From: Desulfovulcanus ferrireducens
GTDB taxonomy: Bacteria > Desulfobacterota > Desulfovibrionia > Desulfovibrionales > Desulfonatronovibrionaceae
Direction of reading: 5' to 3'
NCBI RefSeq assembly: GCF_018704065.1
Contig: NZ_JAGUQP010000010.1
Location: 16,526-80,525 of the forward strand
DNA length: 64,000 bases
This document shows, piece by piece, positions 41,227 through 49,848 of this stretch. The notes beneath the pieces are model-generated. The model was not told the origin of the DNA and searched no databases. It saw only the letters and a list, made by a program, of their open reading frames with translations. Position numbers and translations under genes: made by a program. Position 1 is the first letter of the stretch; each line of letters begins with the position of its first letter.

Positions 41227-41255
41227 GATATCTGGGAATTTAATTCCCAGATATC
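41227..41255. repeat. Perfect 14-bp-arm palindrome
   Basis: GATATCTGGGAATT, one T, then its exact complement AATTCCCAGATATC, two bases past repeat copy B. It sits between two convergent genes and lacks a T-run on either side, so it is at best an unusual terminator; it could also be a protein-binding or recombination site. Confidence 0.8.
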
Positions 41256-41352
41256 ATGTGATAACATTAAAATATAATTAAACGAGACATTTATTATGAA
41301 CTAATCTTCACCAGCACATATTACGCATATACGTTTCCACGCATACACGCAT

Positions 41353-42570
41353 TCAAACCAGCACCGGATTATATTCCTGGCCCGTTAAACACCTGCCTCC
41401 ATTTGCGGTAACTAAAAAGGTATTTTCCACGCCTACCATTCCTATGCCAGGCAAACCGATTTTAGGCTCCAGGGCCAGGACCATATTTTCTTCCAGAGGC
41501 TCATCAAATCCTTTGGCAATAACCGGATATTCATCAATGGCCAGGCCAATTCCATGCCCGACAAACTTAACTTTATTTTCTCCCAGGGCCATAAAACCAT
41601 CGCCAAACCTGCTCTTTTCAGCCATGGCAAAAACCTGTTCGTACAATTCAGACGGCACTGCCCCCGGCTTTAAATTCTCCGCCAAAAATGCCTGCACCTC
41701 TACACAAAACTTATGAGCGTCCACCACTTTTGAGGCTGGCTTCCAATTTTCAGAGAAATACACTTGCGTCTTATCTGTTTGATACCCTTCCAGACAAAAA
41801 CCCACATCTACCACTAAGGGCTCGTTTTCCTGCCAGGTTTTACCGGCATAACCCATGTGGGAAATAGCAGGATGCTGACCCCTTAAGCCAACGGGGCCAT
41901 TAAACACGCTTGGATAATTGGCACTATCACCAGCAGCAACGTGACCCAAAAATATCTCTTCCCCGAAGTTCTGCATGCGCATCATGCCATGATGGCCGAG
42001 GCCAAAAAAGATTTCCCAAACTTTTATGGCTATTTCCCTTTCATTCATTCCCGGCCTTATTTTCTGAGGCAAAAGCTGGTAAAGGGCCTGGTTGTGTCTT
42101 TGCCCTGCCAGGTCCATCTTTCTTATTTCCCATTCTGTTTTCAGAGCCCTGGTCCTGGCAATAAGCTGATCAATAGCCACAAAATCGCGCTGAACAACTC
42201 TTTTTTGCAAACTATCTGCCAGTGCCCAGGAAATACCCGTCTTTTCTACACCTATAACCTTCGGTAAAGACTGGCCAAAATCACGCAGAATACCCTCTAC
42301 CTGGCCATAAGACTTAAACGGAACAATATTTTTGAGAGGAGACTCAAGTTTGGCCCGCTGTAGTCCCCGCCGGCACATAAGTATGGGCTCGCCCTCAAAA
42401 GGAATGAAGAGCAGGCCATTTCCCCAGGTACCGGTAAAATAATAGATGTTTATGCGGGAAAAAATAAATACGCCCTGACATTCAGGGCACTCCTCTTTCC
42501 ACAGCCCGCGCAACCTCTTTAAGCGGCGGGCAATTTCCTTTTCTTCCATTTTCTCAAGTGGGTCAAACAA
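41353..42570 (-). CDS. M24-family metallopeptidase (Xaa-Pro aminopeptidase/dipeptidase type)
   Basis: 405-residue creatinase/aminopeptidase fold. N-terminal domain with RINIYYFTGTWGNGLLFIPF; catalytic domain with the metal ligands in VVDVGFCLEGYQTDKTQVYF (two Asp), GHGIGLAIDEYPVIAKG (His) and VLALEPKIGLPGIGMVGVENTFLV (two Glu). The start is TTG at 42570 with AAGGAGG six bases upstream; the ATG at 42549 has a poorer site. It follows mqnC by 15 bp and is likely co-transcribed with it. The exact peptide substrate is unknown. Confidence 0.88.
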   Translation of the reverse strand: MFDPLEKMEEKEIARRLKRLRGLWKEECPECQGVFIFSRINIYYFTGTWGNGLLFIPFEGEPILMCRRGLQRAKLESPLKNIVPFKSYGQVEGILRDFGQSLPKVIGVEKTGISWALADSLQKRVVQRDFVAIDQLIARTRALKTEWEIRKMDLAGQRHNQALYQLLPQKIRPGMNEREIAIKVWEIFFGLGHHGMMRMQNFGEEIFLGHVAAGDSANYPSVFNGPVGLRGQHPAISHMGYAGKTWQENEPLVVDVGFCLEGYQTDKTQVYFSENWKPASKVVDAHKFCVEVQAFLAENLKPGAVPSELYEQVFAMAEKSRFGDGFMALGENKVKFVGHGIGLAIDEYPVIAKGFDEPLEENMVLALEPKIGLPGIGMVGVENTFLVTANGGRCLTGQEYNPVLV

Positions 42571-42585
42571 CCTTATCCTCCTTAT

Positions 42586-43608
42586 TTACAATAAAGTATA
42601 ATCCATCTTCCGCCTTCTCGGCTCAAAACCGGCACTTGAAATAAGCTTACGCAAATCTTCTTCAGGCAATCTGAAATGTACCCCTGTAGCAGCCACGACA
42701 TTTTCTTCGATCATCGTTGAACCAAAATCATTAGCTCCCCAAAAAAGAGCAAGCTGCCCCACTTTTGGGCCCTGGGTGACCCAGGAAGCCTGAATATTGG
42801 GGATATTATCCAAAAAAATTCGGCTAAGAGCCAAAAATTTTAAATATTCAACCGATGAAACTTCAAATGTGGAAATTTTTGTATTTCTCGGTTGAAAGGT
42901 CCAGGGAATAAATGCGGTAAATCCTCCGGTCCTGTCCTGCAACTCTCGAATCTTTTCCAGGTGCTCAAGGCGCTCATCCAGTGTCTCGATATGGCCGAAC
43001 ATCATGGTAGCCGTTGTTTTTAAACCAAGTTTATGCGCTTCTTCCATAACTTTAAGCCACTGGCTGGCAGAGTATTTATTGGGTGAAACCTCTTTTCTCA
43101 CTCTATCCACAAGAATTTCTGCCCCGCCTCCGGGAATAGAATCTAGTCCTGCCTCCTTGAGTTCGGCTATAATTCCGGCTATGGGCACCCCTTCTTTCTC
43201 GGCCAGAAAAATAATCTCCGGCGGAGAAAACCCATGCACAGCTACCTGAGGAAAGTTGGTCTTTAAAAAGGCGAGCAAAGATTTATAGTAATCAAGGCCC
43301 AGATCAGGATTCATTCCGCCTTGCAGGAGGATCTGATAACCTCCTAAGTTTACAGTTTCCCGTACCTTTTGAGCCAATTGTTCAAAGCTTAGTACATACC
43401 CGTCCCTATGCCCGGGTGGACGATAAAAGGCGCAAAATTTACACTCGGAAACGCAGATATTGGTATAATTTATATTGCGGTCTACAATATATGTGACTAT
43501 CATCTCTGGATGAAGTTTTAGACGAACGGAATGAGCCATTTGGCCCAAATGAAAAAAATCCATTTCTTGCCAGAGCGTTCTGGCTTCTGACACACTTATT
43601 CTTTGCAT
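42586..43608 (-). CDS. mqnC: Cyclic dehypoxanthine futalosine synthase MqnC
   Basis: Radical SAM enzyme of the futalosine menaquinone pathway, 340 residues. The cluster motif is NICVSECKFCAFYR (CxxxCxxC) after IVTYIVDRNINYTN; LLQGGMNPDLGLDYY and GHIETLDERLEHL are typical of the MqnC/MqnE/CofH group, and length plus the N-terminus favour MqnC. With the UbiA-type prenyltransferase at 9.1 kb it indicates that the organism makes menaquinone by this route. Confidence 0.9.
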   Translation of the reverse strand: MQRISVSEARTLWQEMDFFHLGQMAHSVRLKLHPEMIVTYIVDRNINYTNICVSECKFCAFYRPPGHRDGYVLSFEQLAQKVRETVNLGGYQILLQGGMNPDLGLDYYKSLLAFLKTNFPQVAVHGFSPPEIIFLAEKEGVPIAGIIAELKEAGLDSIPGGGAEILVDRVRKEVSPNKYSASQWLKVMEEAHKLGLKTTATMMFGHIETLDERLEHLEKIRELQDRTGGFTAFIPWTFQPRNTKISTFEVSSVEYLKFLALSRIFLDNIPNIQASWVTQGPKVGQLALFWGANDFGSTMIEENVVAATGVHFRLPEEDLRKLISSAGFEPRRRKMDYTLL

Positions 43609-43712
43609 TTGACACTCCGTACTTCTCGCTTTTTGCGAGGATTAAATCCATTTTTTATATATTACGGCTCAATATTTTTCACTGGCTATCAATACAAAAG
43701 AGGTTCGACTAA

Positions 43713-44138
43713 ATGTTAACTATCGTAGATCACCAAGAAGTGAAAAAAACTTTAAGCCAGGTCAAGACAATAGCCATAATCGGGGCTAAAGACAAATCTG
43801 GCCAACCGGTAAACGATGTAGGACGCTATTTAATTCAAGCTGGTTTTACTGTCTATCCGGTACACCCAAAAAGGCAAAATGTATGGGGGCTCCCTACCTA
43901 TACCAGTATCCTGGACATCCCTGACCAAATTGATTTGGTCAACGTTTTTCGCGCCCCGAAATTTTGCCCTGACCATGCACGGGAGGTTTTACAACTCAAA
44001 AAACTTCCATTAATCTTCTGGCTACAACTGGGCATCCTCTCTGAAGAAAGCCGAAAGATTCTACAAGATAAACCCGTCTTGTTTATCCAGGACAAATGCC
44101 TGATGGTCGAGCATAAGCGACTCTTTGGCGACAGGTAA
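43713..44138 (+). CDS. CoA-binding domain protein (YccU-like)
   Basis: 141-residue Rossmann-fold protein of the CoA_binding family: VKTIAIIGAKDKSGQPVNDVGRYLIQAGFTVYPVHPKR, then NVFRAPKFCPDHAREVL and LFIQDKCLMVEHKRLFG. Such stand-alone domains bind CoA in crystal structures but have no settled function. It starts about 100 bp from mqnC in the divergent direction. Confidence 0.85.
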   Translation: MLTIVDHQEVKKTLSQVKTIAIIGAKDKSGQPVNDVGRYLIQAGFTVYPVHPKRQNVWGLPTYTSILDIPDQIDLVNVFRAPKFCPDHAREVLQLKKLPLIFWLQLGILSEESRKILQDKPVLFIQDKCLMVEHKRLFGDR

Positions 44139-44218
44139 AGTGAGGCCAATTGGTGAATTTGGTATGATTGCTTAAACTCGAAAATCAAAAAAATTAAACT
44201 TACAACAAGGTCAACAAC

Positions 44219-44680
44219 ATGTCAGAAAAACTCGCCTTTACCTGCCAAATGTGCGGGCAATGTTGTCAGGGCCAAGGTGGCATTGTGGTAACGAACGAAG
44301 AACAGCAAGTCATTGCCAGTTTTTTAAACCAGACTTTGGCAGACTTTAGAGAGATATATATTTACACCAAAGCAGGCAAAGACTTTATTCGCACCAATGA
44401 TCAACAATTTTGCATCTTTTTTAAAAAGAGTTCCGGATGTTTGATTCATCCGGTCAAACCCAAAGTATGTCAGGCATGGCCTTTTTTCAGAGGCAATTTG
44501 GTTGACAAGACTAGCTGGGAAATGGCTAAAGAGTATTGTCCAGGGTTATGCCGTGATGTCAGTTTTGAAGAATTCGTCCATCAAGGCCTTGCTTATCTAC
44601 AAAAAAACGGCCTCATATCTAAAAAAGACCACCGGGAGGCCAATGCCCTGAAGGTCCAGGATGTTCAACAAAAACTATAA
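44219..44680 (+). CDS. YkgJ-family cysteine cluster protein
   Basis: 153 residues with the metal-binding CQMCGQCCQGQGG near the N-terminus, then FCIFFKKSSGCLIHPVKPKVCQAWPFF and CPGLC. This is the zinc/iron-chelating YkgJ (UPF0153) pattern, with eight conserved cysteines. The role is unknown; a cysteine cluster of this type may hold an iron-sulfur centre or zinc. It lies in a run of small genes with short gaps (43.7-46.3 kb). Confidence 0.85.
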   Translation: MSEKLAFTCQMCGQCCQGQGGIVVTNEEQQVIASFLNQTLADFREIYIYTKAGKDFIRTNDQQFCIFFKKSSGCLIHPVKPKVCQAWPFFRGNLVDKTSWEMAKEYCPGLCRDVSFEEFVHQGLAYLQKNGLISKKDHREANALKVQDVQQKL

Positions 44681-44757
44681 ACTCATAGAGGTTTAATCCT
44701 TCTATTAACACCGCCTTTGCGGGACTAGCCTTGAGAGCCTAATTCCAAATTTTAAAC

Positions 44758-45504
44758 ATGAATACGAGTAAGTACTATGAAATTCTTGGCCTGAGACCAG
44801 GAGCAAGCCTAGCGGAGCTCAAAAAAGCTTACCGCGCCCTGGCCTTTAAGTATCACCCTGACCTCAATAAAAATGACCCCAGGGCTGGACAAAAATTTCA
44901 GCAGATAAATACTGCTTACGTCATTTTAAGGCAAAGTCTTGAATCTTCAGCAGGCAGGAGCCAGGATTTTACTAATCCTAAACCTGAAAAAAATACACAA
45001 AAAACATCCTCAACAAAAAAAAATCAATCCCAGGCAAAACATACGCGCGATAAATCCCACCGCCAAAAATTTTACGCCCGCCAGGAGGAGATTTTAAAAG
45101 AGATCTTAAATGATCCTTTTGCCAGACAGGTTTTTGAAGATATTTTTCAAAAAATAAAAAAGCGAGCTTCTGATGCCCCGGTACTCAAACAAAGAAGATT
45201 TAAAATTGAGTGGGGAAAATTTAACTTGGACCTGGATCTATCCCAGGGGCCAATCAAAGCAATTAAACAATGGCTGCGCAGGCAATTGGATGACGAACAA
45301 ATCGTTTACCTACCGGCCCGCAAAATGCTCCCGGGCTCCAATTTACGCATTCAGGTTCAACATAAATGGTCTGGCCCGGCCAAAACCGTGAAGGTAACCT
45401 TGCCCCTGGATTTTACAGTTGGCCGACCTATCCGTCTTAAAGGACTCGGCCGGAAAATCGGCCCATGGAAAGGAGACCTCTATCTGCGCTTTTTGGTCAA
45501 ATAA
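44758..45504 (+). CDS. J-domain protein
   Basis: 248 residues with a complete N-terminal J domain ([36 protein letters not shown], including the HPD triad). It lacks the DnaJ zinc finger and G/F region. A K/Q/S-rich linker (about 65-110) leads to a C-terminal region (about 140-248) that has a DnaJ-C-like ending, [21 protein letters not shown]. It would stimulate DnaK ATPase for specific clients, as CbpA/DjlA-like cochaperones do. Confidence 0.85.
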   Translation: MNTSKYYEILGLRPGASLAELKKAYRALAFKYHPDLNKNDPRAGQKFQQINTAYVILRQSLESSAGRSQDFTNPKPEKNTQKTSSTKKNQSQAKHTRDKSHRQKFYARQEEILKEILNDPFARQVFEDIFQKIKKRASDAPVLKQRRFKIEWGKFNLDLDLSQGPIKAIKQWLRRQLDDEQIVYLPARKMLPGSNLRIQVQHKWSGPAKTVKVTLPLDFTVGRPIRLKGLGRKIGPWKGDLYLRFLVK

Positions 45505-45541
45505 CGTGTAGATGTGAGGATGAGTGAAACGGAATTTTTAG

Positions 45542-46297
45542 ATGAGTTCCCTTATACGTCTTAATAAATTTCTGGCTCGGGCAGGAGTTTGCTCTCGAAG
45601 AAAAGCTGACGAACTCATTGCCCGGGGCCAAGTGCAGATCAACGGTCAGGTTACTACGGAGCTGGGGCAAAAAATTGATCCGGCGAGGGATAAAGTGATA
45701 GTTGCGGGCAAAATCATCTCACCTGACCAAGTACTAAATAAAAAATTTACCTATGTCCTGATGAACAAACCTATTCAGGTGGTCACAACTTTAAAAGATC
45801 CCCAAGGCCGAAAAACTATCGTTTCTCTTCTGCCTCGTAGCCTGCAAAAGCAAAGGCTCTTCCCCGTTGGCCGTCTGGACTATTATTCCCAGGGACTCAT
45901 TATTTTAACTGACGATGGCGAACTGACTTTACGCATGACTCATCCCAGATGGGAACATCCCAAAACTTATGAGGTCCTGGTCCGGGGCAAAATCACAGCG
46001 CATAAACTGGATACTATGTCCAAGGGTATGGTTTTAAGGGAAGGAGAAAAATTGGCCCCGGTTAAAGTAAAAATCATCTGGCAAAAACCTGAGCTTGCTC
46101 TTCTGCGAATGACCCTTATCCAGGGCGTAAACAGACAGATCAGACGCATGTGCCGGGACCTTGACCTGACCGTATTAAAACTTGAACGCACCCACCAAGG
46201 CCCTGTTAGCCTGGGTTCATTAAAACCAGGCCAGTGGCGATACTTACACCCCAAAGAAATCAAGGCCTTGCGTAAAAGTGTGGGGCTTCTTTCTTGA
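45542..46297 (+). CDS. RsuA/RluB-family pseudouridine synthase
   Basis: 251 residues: an S4 domain (IRLNKFLARAGVCSRRKADELIARGQVQING) and a catalytic domain with the active Asp in PVGRLDYYSQGLIILTDDGEL and the conserved LIQGVNRQIRRMCRDLDLTVLKLERTHQGP. Length and GVCSRRKADELI favour RluB (23S U2605) over RsuA or RluE. A second, unrelated synthase gene (RluA type) is at 57011-57949. Confidence 0.9.
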   Translation: MSSLIRLNKFLARAGVCSRRKADELIARGQVQINGQVTTELGQKIDPARDKVIVAGKIISPDQVLNKKFTYVLMNKPIQVVTTLKDPQGRKTIVSLLPRSLQKQRLFPVGRLDYYSQGLIILTDDGELTLRMTHPRWEHPKTYEVLVRGKITAHKLDTMSKGMVLREGEKLAPVKVKIIWQKPELALLRMTLIQGVNRQIRRMCRDLDLTVLKLERTHQGPVSLGSLKPGQWRYLHPKEIKALRKSVGLLS

Positions 46298-46316
46298 GAC
46301 GCACAACCATGCGTCT
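46297..46316. terminator. Weak hairpin after the pseudouridine synthase gene
   Basis: AGACGC/GCGTCT with an 8-base loop at the stop codon, followed by TTTGC only. It lies between two convergent genes and might terminate both inefficiently. Confidence 0.35.
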
Positions 46317-46319
46317 TTG

Positions 46320-46490
46320 CTAATCAAAATTACGAACAATAACCTGTTCCCTGCGCAAGGGACACCAGCCAGGTGCATCCCCGGTTTCAATAACCCTGTA
46401 TTTTGGGGTGGCGACACTGCACTTAGGTTTTTCCCCTGGGATAATTGTGCAAAACGGACATTCACTGCATTTTTTGACCACAATAATCAT
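46320..46490 (-). CDS. Small cysteine-motif protein (CPFC...WCPLR)
   Basis: 56-residue frame, MIIVVKKCSECPFCTIIPGE... ending WCPLRREQVIVRNFD. The arrangement C-x2-C-x2-C ... C ... WCPL is that of a small metal-binding fold seen in short bacterial and phage proteins of unknown role. A clear ribosome site (GAGG, nine bases upstream) supports translation. It is convergent with the preceding synthase gene and sits alone. Confidence 0.75.
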   Translation of the reverse strand: MIIVVKKCSECPFCTIIPGEKPKCSVATPKYRVIETGDAPGWCPLRREQVIVRNFD

Positions 46491-46599
46491 CGCTGACCTC
46501 TTTTATTAGTTAAGCAGTTTTTGGTTAAATGATTTACCATGCATACGCAGCCATTCAACCTTTCAACCACTTAACAGAAATAACCACGTCTAACCCAAA

Positions 46600-47232
46600 T
46601 CATTCCTGAGTATTATCCTGTATTTGCACTCCCTTGGGAGGATTAAACTTAAACAAGCTATCCTCTAACAAAGGATTTGGCTCAAGGTTTTTAAGTCTTA
46701 CTTCATTGCCATTGCCAAAAAAATCCACCAGCAAGACTTTTTTTAAAAGAAAACTCTCCTGGTCCACCCAGATATAGGCTAAGACCAGATTTGGTTCCGG
46801 ATTTTTAGGTATGAGCTTGAGCTTGAACAACTCCTGGTCCAGTCCCTGGTTTTCTACTATAAAATCCTCTTTGAGATTTGCCTGCCCGGAAATAAACCGG
46901 ATCATGGTTTTAGAAGATAAAACTGTTTGCACAGGGTATTTATAAGCAATCTCTTCTTCGACAAAATAGTTCCAAACTATGTCCTGCCCTACAATCAACA
47001 GCTCTGCTTCTGGCCTGCTCGTTTCCCAACGAATTAACCTGGGTTTTTTAAAATAAATTTTCCCGTAACGCTGCTCCTGTTCTTTAGTGGCGGCATTGGT
47101 CAAAATTTGCTCGAATTCAGCTTGAAATGCTTTCAGACTTTCGTACTGCTCCTGTACCTTACCGACAATATCCTGGGCCCAGACAGCGGAAGAAAAAAAA
47201 ACAAAAAAAATAACCGCCACTCGTAAAAACAT
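46600..47232 (-). CDS. lolA: Outer-membrane lipoprotein carrier LolA
   Basis: Periplasmic carrier, 210 residues. Signal peptide MFLRVAVIFFVFFSSAVWAQ, then QEQYESLKAFQAEFEQILTN, YGKIYFKKPRLIRWETSRPEAELLIVGQDIVWNYFVEEE and a C-terminal beta strand with LLEDSLFKFNPPKGVQI, all standard LolA. It accepts lipoproteins from the LolCDE complex whose genes open this window. AAAGGAG precedes the ATG. It appears monocistronic. Confidence 0.92.
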   Translation of the reverse strand: MFLRVAVIFFVFFSSAVWAQDIVGKVQEQYESLKAFQAEFEQILTNAATKEQEQRYGKIYFKKPRLIRWETSRPEAELLIVGQDIVWNYFVEEEIAYKYPVQTVLSSKTMIRFISGQANLKEDFIVENQGLDQELFKLKLIPKNPEPNLVLAYIWVDQESFLLKKVLLVDFFGNGNEVRLKNLEPNPLLEDSLFKFNPPKGVQIQDNTQE

Positions 47233-47450
47233 ATCTACTCCTTTACCTGTGAAACATGAAGGTCAAAACGTGAAGAAAGGACTCGGGGCTTTACACTCAC
47301 ACAAACTTCTATTTACCGAACAAACAGACTTTCTTCAATACCCATTAAATCAGCGAGCAGACCTTAAAAAGATAGCCATAAATAACGGAAATCAACTTTC
47401 GAAGTTGGCTAACTCACTACAATTTCAACACTTTTGGAGAGCGCATTTTT

Positions 47451-47862
47451 GGAAATGCATTACAAACAGCTTGGAAAACACATCCTGGCGAAGCTTACGG
47501 AAAAACAGAGCATCAGGGTGACAAAGATAGATACCTGGTGCTACTTGCCATAACTATTTATAATTTAAATTGAGCGATTTTTTTGCAGTTCAAACTTTGA
47601 GATTGCTTCGCTACACTTTGTTCCACTCGCAATGACAAGAGCGAGTTCGTCATTGCGAGGGCAGCGAAGCTGTCCGTGGCAATCTCACCCATTGACTGGA
47701 AATCGCTCAACTAAGGTATAATTATAAGAATACTCATTTACCCAAAATATCCCATTATGCTCTCTCCGCAAGCAAGCCTTTTACCCCGTTAAATCCAGCG
47801 AAGCTGCGCTGGCTTTGCCAGTATTCAACCGGGGTAGATGTGTCCAAGTCTTTGTTAGCACC
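47451..47862. repeat. MITE-like repeat, copy C with both nested modules
   Basis: About 412 bp in the 754-bp divergent gap between lolA and the DUF362 gene, in the same orientation as copy B. It has the 88-bp module at 47599-47686 and the 55-bp module at 47782-47836. The 55-bp module is identical, base for base by eye, to that of copy A. The outer ends are degenerate. The rest of the gap (47233-47450, 47863-47986) shows no gene. Confidence 0.78.
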
Positions 47863-47986
47863 TTCAGAACATGTACTCGTAAATTGACTCCGACGGACAC
47901 TAGACTTGTGCCCTTCTCATTTTTTGGGCAAAGTCAGGCTGAGAAGAATAATACAATTTATTTTAAAGACAATTTAAGGGGGCAAA

Positions 47987-49093
47987 ATGGCGAGTAAAGT
48001 TTTTTTCTGGAACCTAAGAACATCACGAAAAATGCCCTATGAATTGAAATTAAAAAAATTACTCAAGTCCTTAGGGATTGGACAAATACTGGAACCCGGT
48101 CAATTGGTGGCCCTGAAAATACATTTTGGGGAAAAGGGAACAACCGGGTTTATTTCTCCACTCTGGATCAGGCCCATTATTGAGTTCTTAAAAAAAGTCG
48201 GGGTCAAGCCTTTTTTGACCGATACCAACACCCTGTATGTCGGCGAAAGAGGAGAATCTGTGTCTCATTTGCTACAGGCAGCCAGACATGGATTTGATCC
48301 AAATCTTTTGGGCGCACCAATTATTATTGCCGATGGCTTAAAAAGCAACAACGAACGCTGTATAGAATTTAAGGGCACCCATTTTAACCGTTTTTACCTG
48401 GCTGGTGACATTGTAGATGCAGATTATCTAATCTTTTTAAGCCATTTTAAAGGTCACGAACTGGCAGGTTTTGGTGGGGCTTTGAAAAATGTTGCTATGG
48501 GGTGCGCCACAAGACAGGGTAAAATGCAGCAACATTGTGGGTTTGGCCCCAAGATTATTGCCAAGCTTTGTCAAGGATGCGCGGCCTGTGTCGAGGTCTG
48601 TAAGCCAAAAGCTCTCCAATTGGTAGAAGGGAAAGTAACCCTTGACCCTGAAAACTGTGTGGGTTGTGCTGCCTGTCTTCTGGCCTGTAAGACTAAAGCG
48701 CTCACTGTTAACTGGAAGGTGGATATTAAAATTTTTCTCGAAAGAATGATAGAATATGCAGCAGCGGTTTTGCTCTCGCGCAAGCAGCCGAGTCTGCATA
48801 TTAACTTTGTTCTTCGAGTCAGCCCTGATTGTGACTGTGTTGGTTTTACAGATGCCCCTATCTGCCCCGATCTTGGTATACTTGGGTCTTATGACCCCGT
48901 GGCCCTTGACCAGGCATGCCTGGATCTAGTCAATGCATCCCCTCCTTTACATCCAAGTTGCCTGCCTGGAGACATAAAATCCGGAGAGGATAAGTTCAGG
49001 GCTATTCATCCGCATGTCCGGGGTGACTATGCCCTGGAATATGCGCAAAAATTGGGTCTTGGAAGCCGAGACTATGAGTTGGTGAAAGTGTGA
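47987..49093 (+). CDS. DUF362 protein with two [4Fe-4S] motifs
   Basis: 368 residues. The DUF362 part covers KIHFGEKGTTGFISPLWIRPIIEFLKK and FLSHFKGHELAGFGGALKNVAMGCATRQGKM; an inserted ferredoxin domain carries CQGCAACVEVCKPKAL and CVGCAACLLACKTKAL, binding two cubane clusters. Such proteins are common in strict anaerobes, with presumed electron-transfer roles and no proven reaction. AAGGGGG precedes the ATG. A weak stem (CCAGATT/AATCTGG, 49205-49230) with AAGGT/ACCTT and a T-run follows. Confidence 0.88.
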   Translation: MASKVFFWNLRTSRKMPYELKLKKLLKSLGIGQILEPGQLVALKIHFGEKGTTGFISPLWIRPIIEFLKKVGVKPFLTDTNTLYVGERGESVSHLLQAARHGFDPNLLGAPIIIADGLKSNNERCIEFKGTHFNRFYLAGDIVDADYLIFLSHFKGHELAGFGGALKNVAMGCATRQGKMQQHCGFGPKIIAKLCQGCAACVEVCKPKALQLVEGKVTLDPENCVGCAACLLACKTKALTVNWKVDIKIFLERMIEYAAAVLLSRKQPSLHINFVLRVSPDCDCVGFTDAPICPDLGILGSYDPVALDQACLDLVNASPPLHPSCLPGDIKSGEDKFRAIHPHVRGDYALEYAQKLGLGSRDYELVKV

Positions 49094-49300
49094 GGAGCTG
49101 TCCAACTCTTTGTTCACATTGGGGAAAAGCCTTCGAGCCGGAAACTGATTCAAGTATTAAATCAGCCAGGTTGCGGACGAAAATTGTCCTAAGTTCTTCC
49201 CCCCTCCAGATTCTGCTCTTCTTTAATCTGGACAAGGTGGACCTTTTTTGTTTAAAAAAACATCTTTTACAATAAACCGATGAATAAGGAGGTTGATATA

Positions 49301-49426
49301 ATGGCCAGGCATAAAAAGATCGAGCGACGCAAAGAACTGGACAGACGCCGTCGTCGCCGTGAGAAGAGATTAAAACAGAGAATCAAAGAAGCTAAAGAAG
49401 CAGCCAAAAAAGCAAAGTCAAAGTAG
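49301..49426 (+). CDS. Small highly basic protein of unknown function
   Basis: 41 residues: MARHKKIERRKELDRRRRRR..., then EKRLKQRIKEAKEAAKKAKSK. More than half the residues are Lys or Arg, and the pattern predicts one long helix, as in small ribosome- or RNA-binding proteins. A strong ribosome site, AAGGAGG, lies seven bases before the ATG. It is followed by the FmdB-type gene 63 bp downstream. Short proteins of this sort occur in other Desulfovibrionales; the function is unknown. Confidence 0.78.
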   Translation: MARHKKIERRKELDRRRRRREKRLKQRIKEAKEAAKKAKSK

Positions 49427-49489
49427 TTGACTTAGTAAAAGCTGGTCTTAATATTTCTTGCTCAGAATCTTTAGTTGTGGAGGTGTGCG

Positions 49490-49783
49490 ATGCCAATATA
49501 TGAGTATCGGTGCAATGAATGTCAGCAGGTGTTCGAAGAGTGGCAAAAGGACTTTGAGGAGAGAGATGTGCCCTGCCCTATTTGTGGCGGAAGTGCTACC
49601 CGTCTTATCTCTCATTCAGCCTTTATTTTAAAGGGTAGTGGCTGGTATGTGACGGATTATTGCAATCGGAAATCTTCATCTAATAACGGCAAGAAAGAAA
49701 AGACCACGGATCAGAAAGGGCAAACAGCAACATCCAAGGCTCCCGCTAATTCCTCTGCAACTCAAAACACCAGTGGTTCTTAA
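49490..49783 (+). CDS. FmdB-family zinc ribbon protein
   Basis: 97 residues starting MPIYEYRCNECQQVFEEWQK, with a second pair CPICGGSATRLIS: a C-x2-C ... C-x2-C zinc ribbon of the FmdB/CxxC_CxxC_SSSS family. The tail is low-complexity K, S, T, N. Family members were proposed as regulators of amide/formamide metabolism, but the ribbon is widespread and the role here is open. The ATG at 49490 has TGGAGG five bases upstream. Confidence 0.88.
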   Translation: MPIYEYRCNECQQVFEEWQKDFEERDVPCPICGGSATRLISHSAFILKGSGWYVTDYCNRKSSSNNGKKEKTTDQKGQTATSKAPANSSATQNTSGS

Positions 49784-49788
49784 TGTTT

Positions 49789-49816
49789 AAAGGCAGCCTG
49801 AGCTGCCTTTTTTTTT
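49789..49816 (+). terminator. Intrinsic terminator after the FmdB-type gene
   Basis: AAAGGCAGC, a 4-base loop, GCTGCC and nine T, directly behind the stop. It isolates the small-gene pair from purB. Confidence 0.92.
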
Positions 49817-49848
49817 GTGGGAATTATAAACTATTAAAATAAGAAGTT

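Noticed and set aside
41227..41255. Ordinary intrinsic terminator
   Set aside because: The hairpin is perfect but has no T-run on either strand.
47249..47521. 90-codon frame in the lolA/DUF362 gap
   Set aside because: Runs into repeat copy C; the same sequence in other copies is not open in the same frame.
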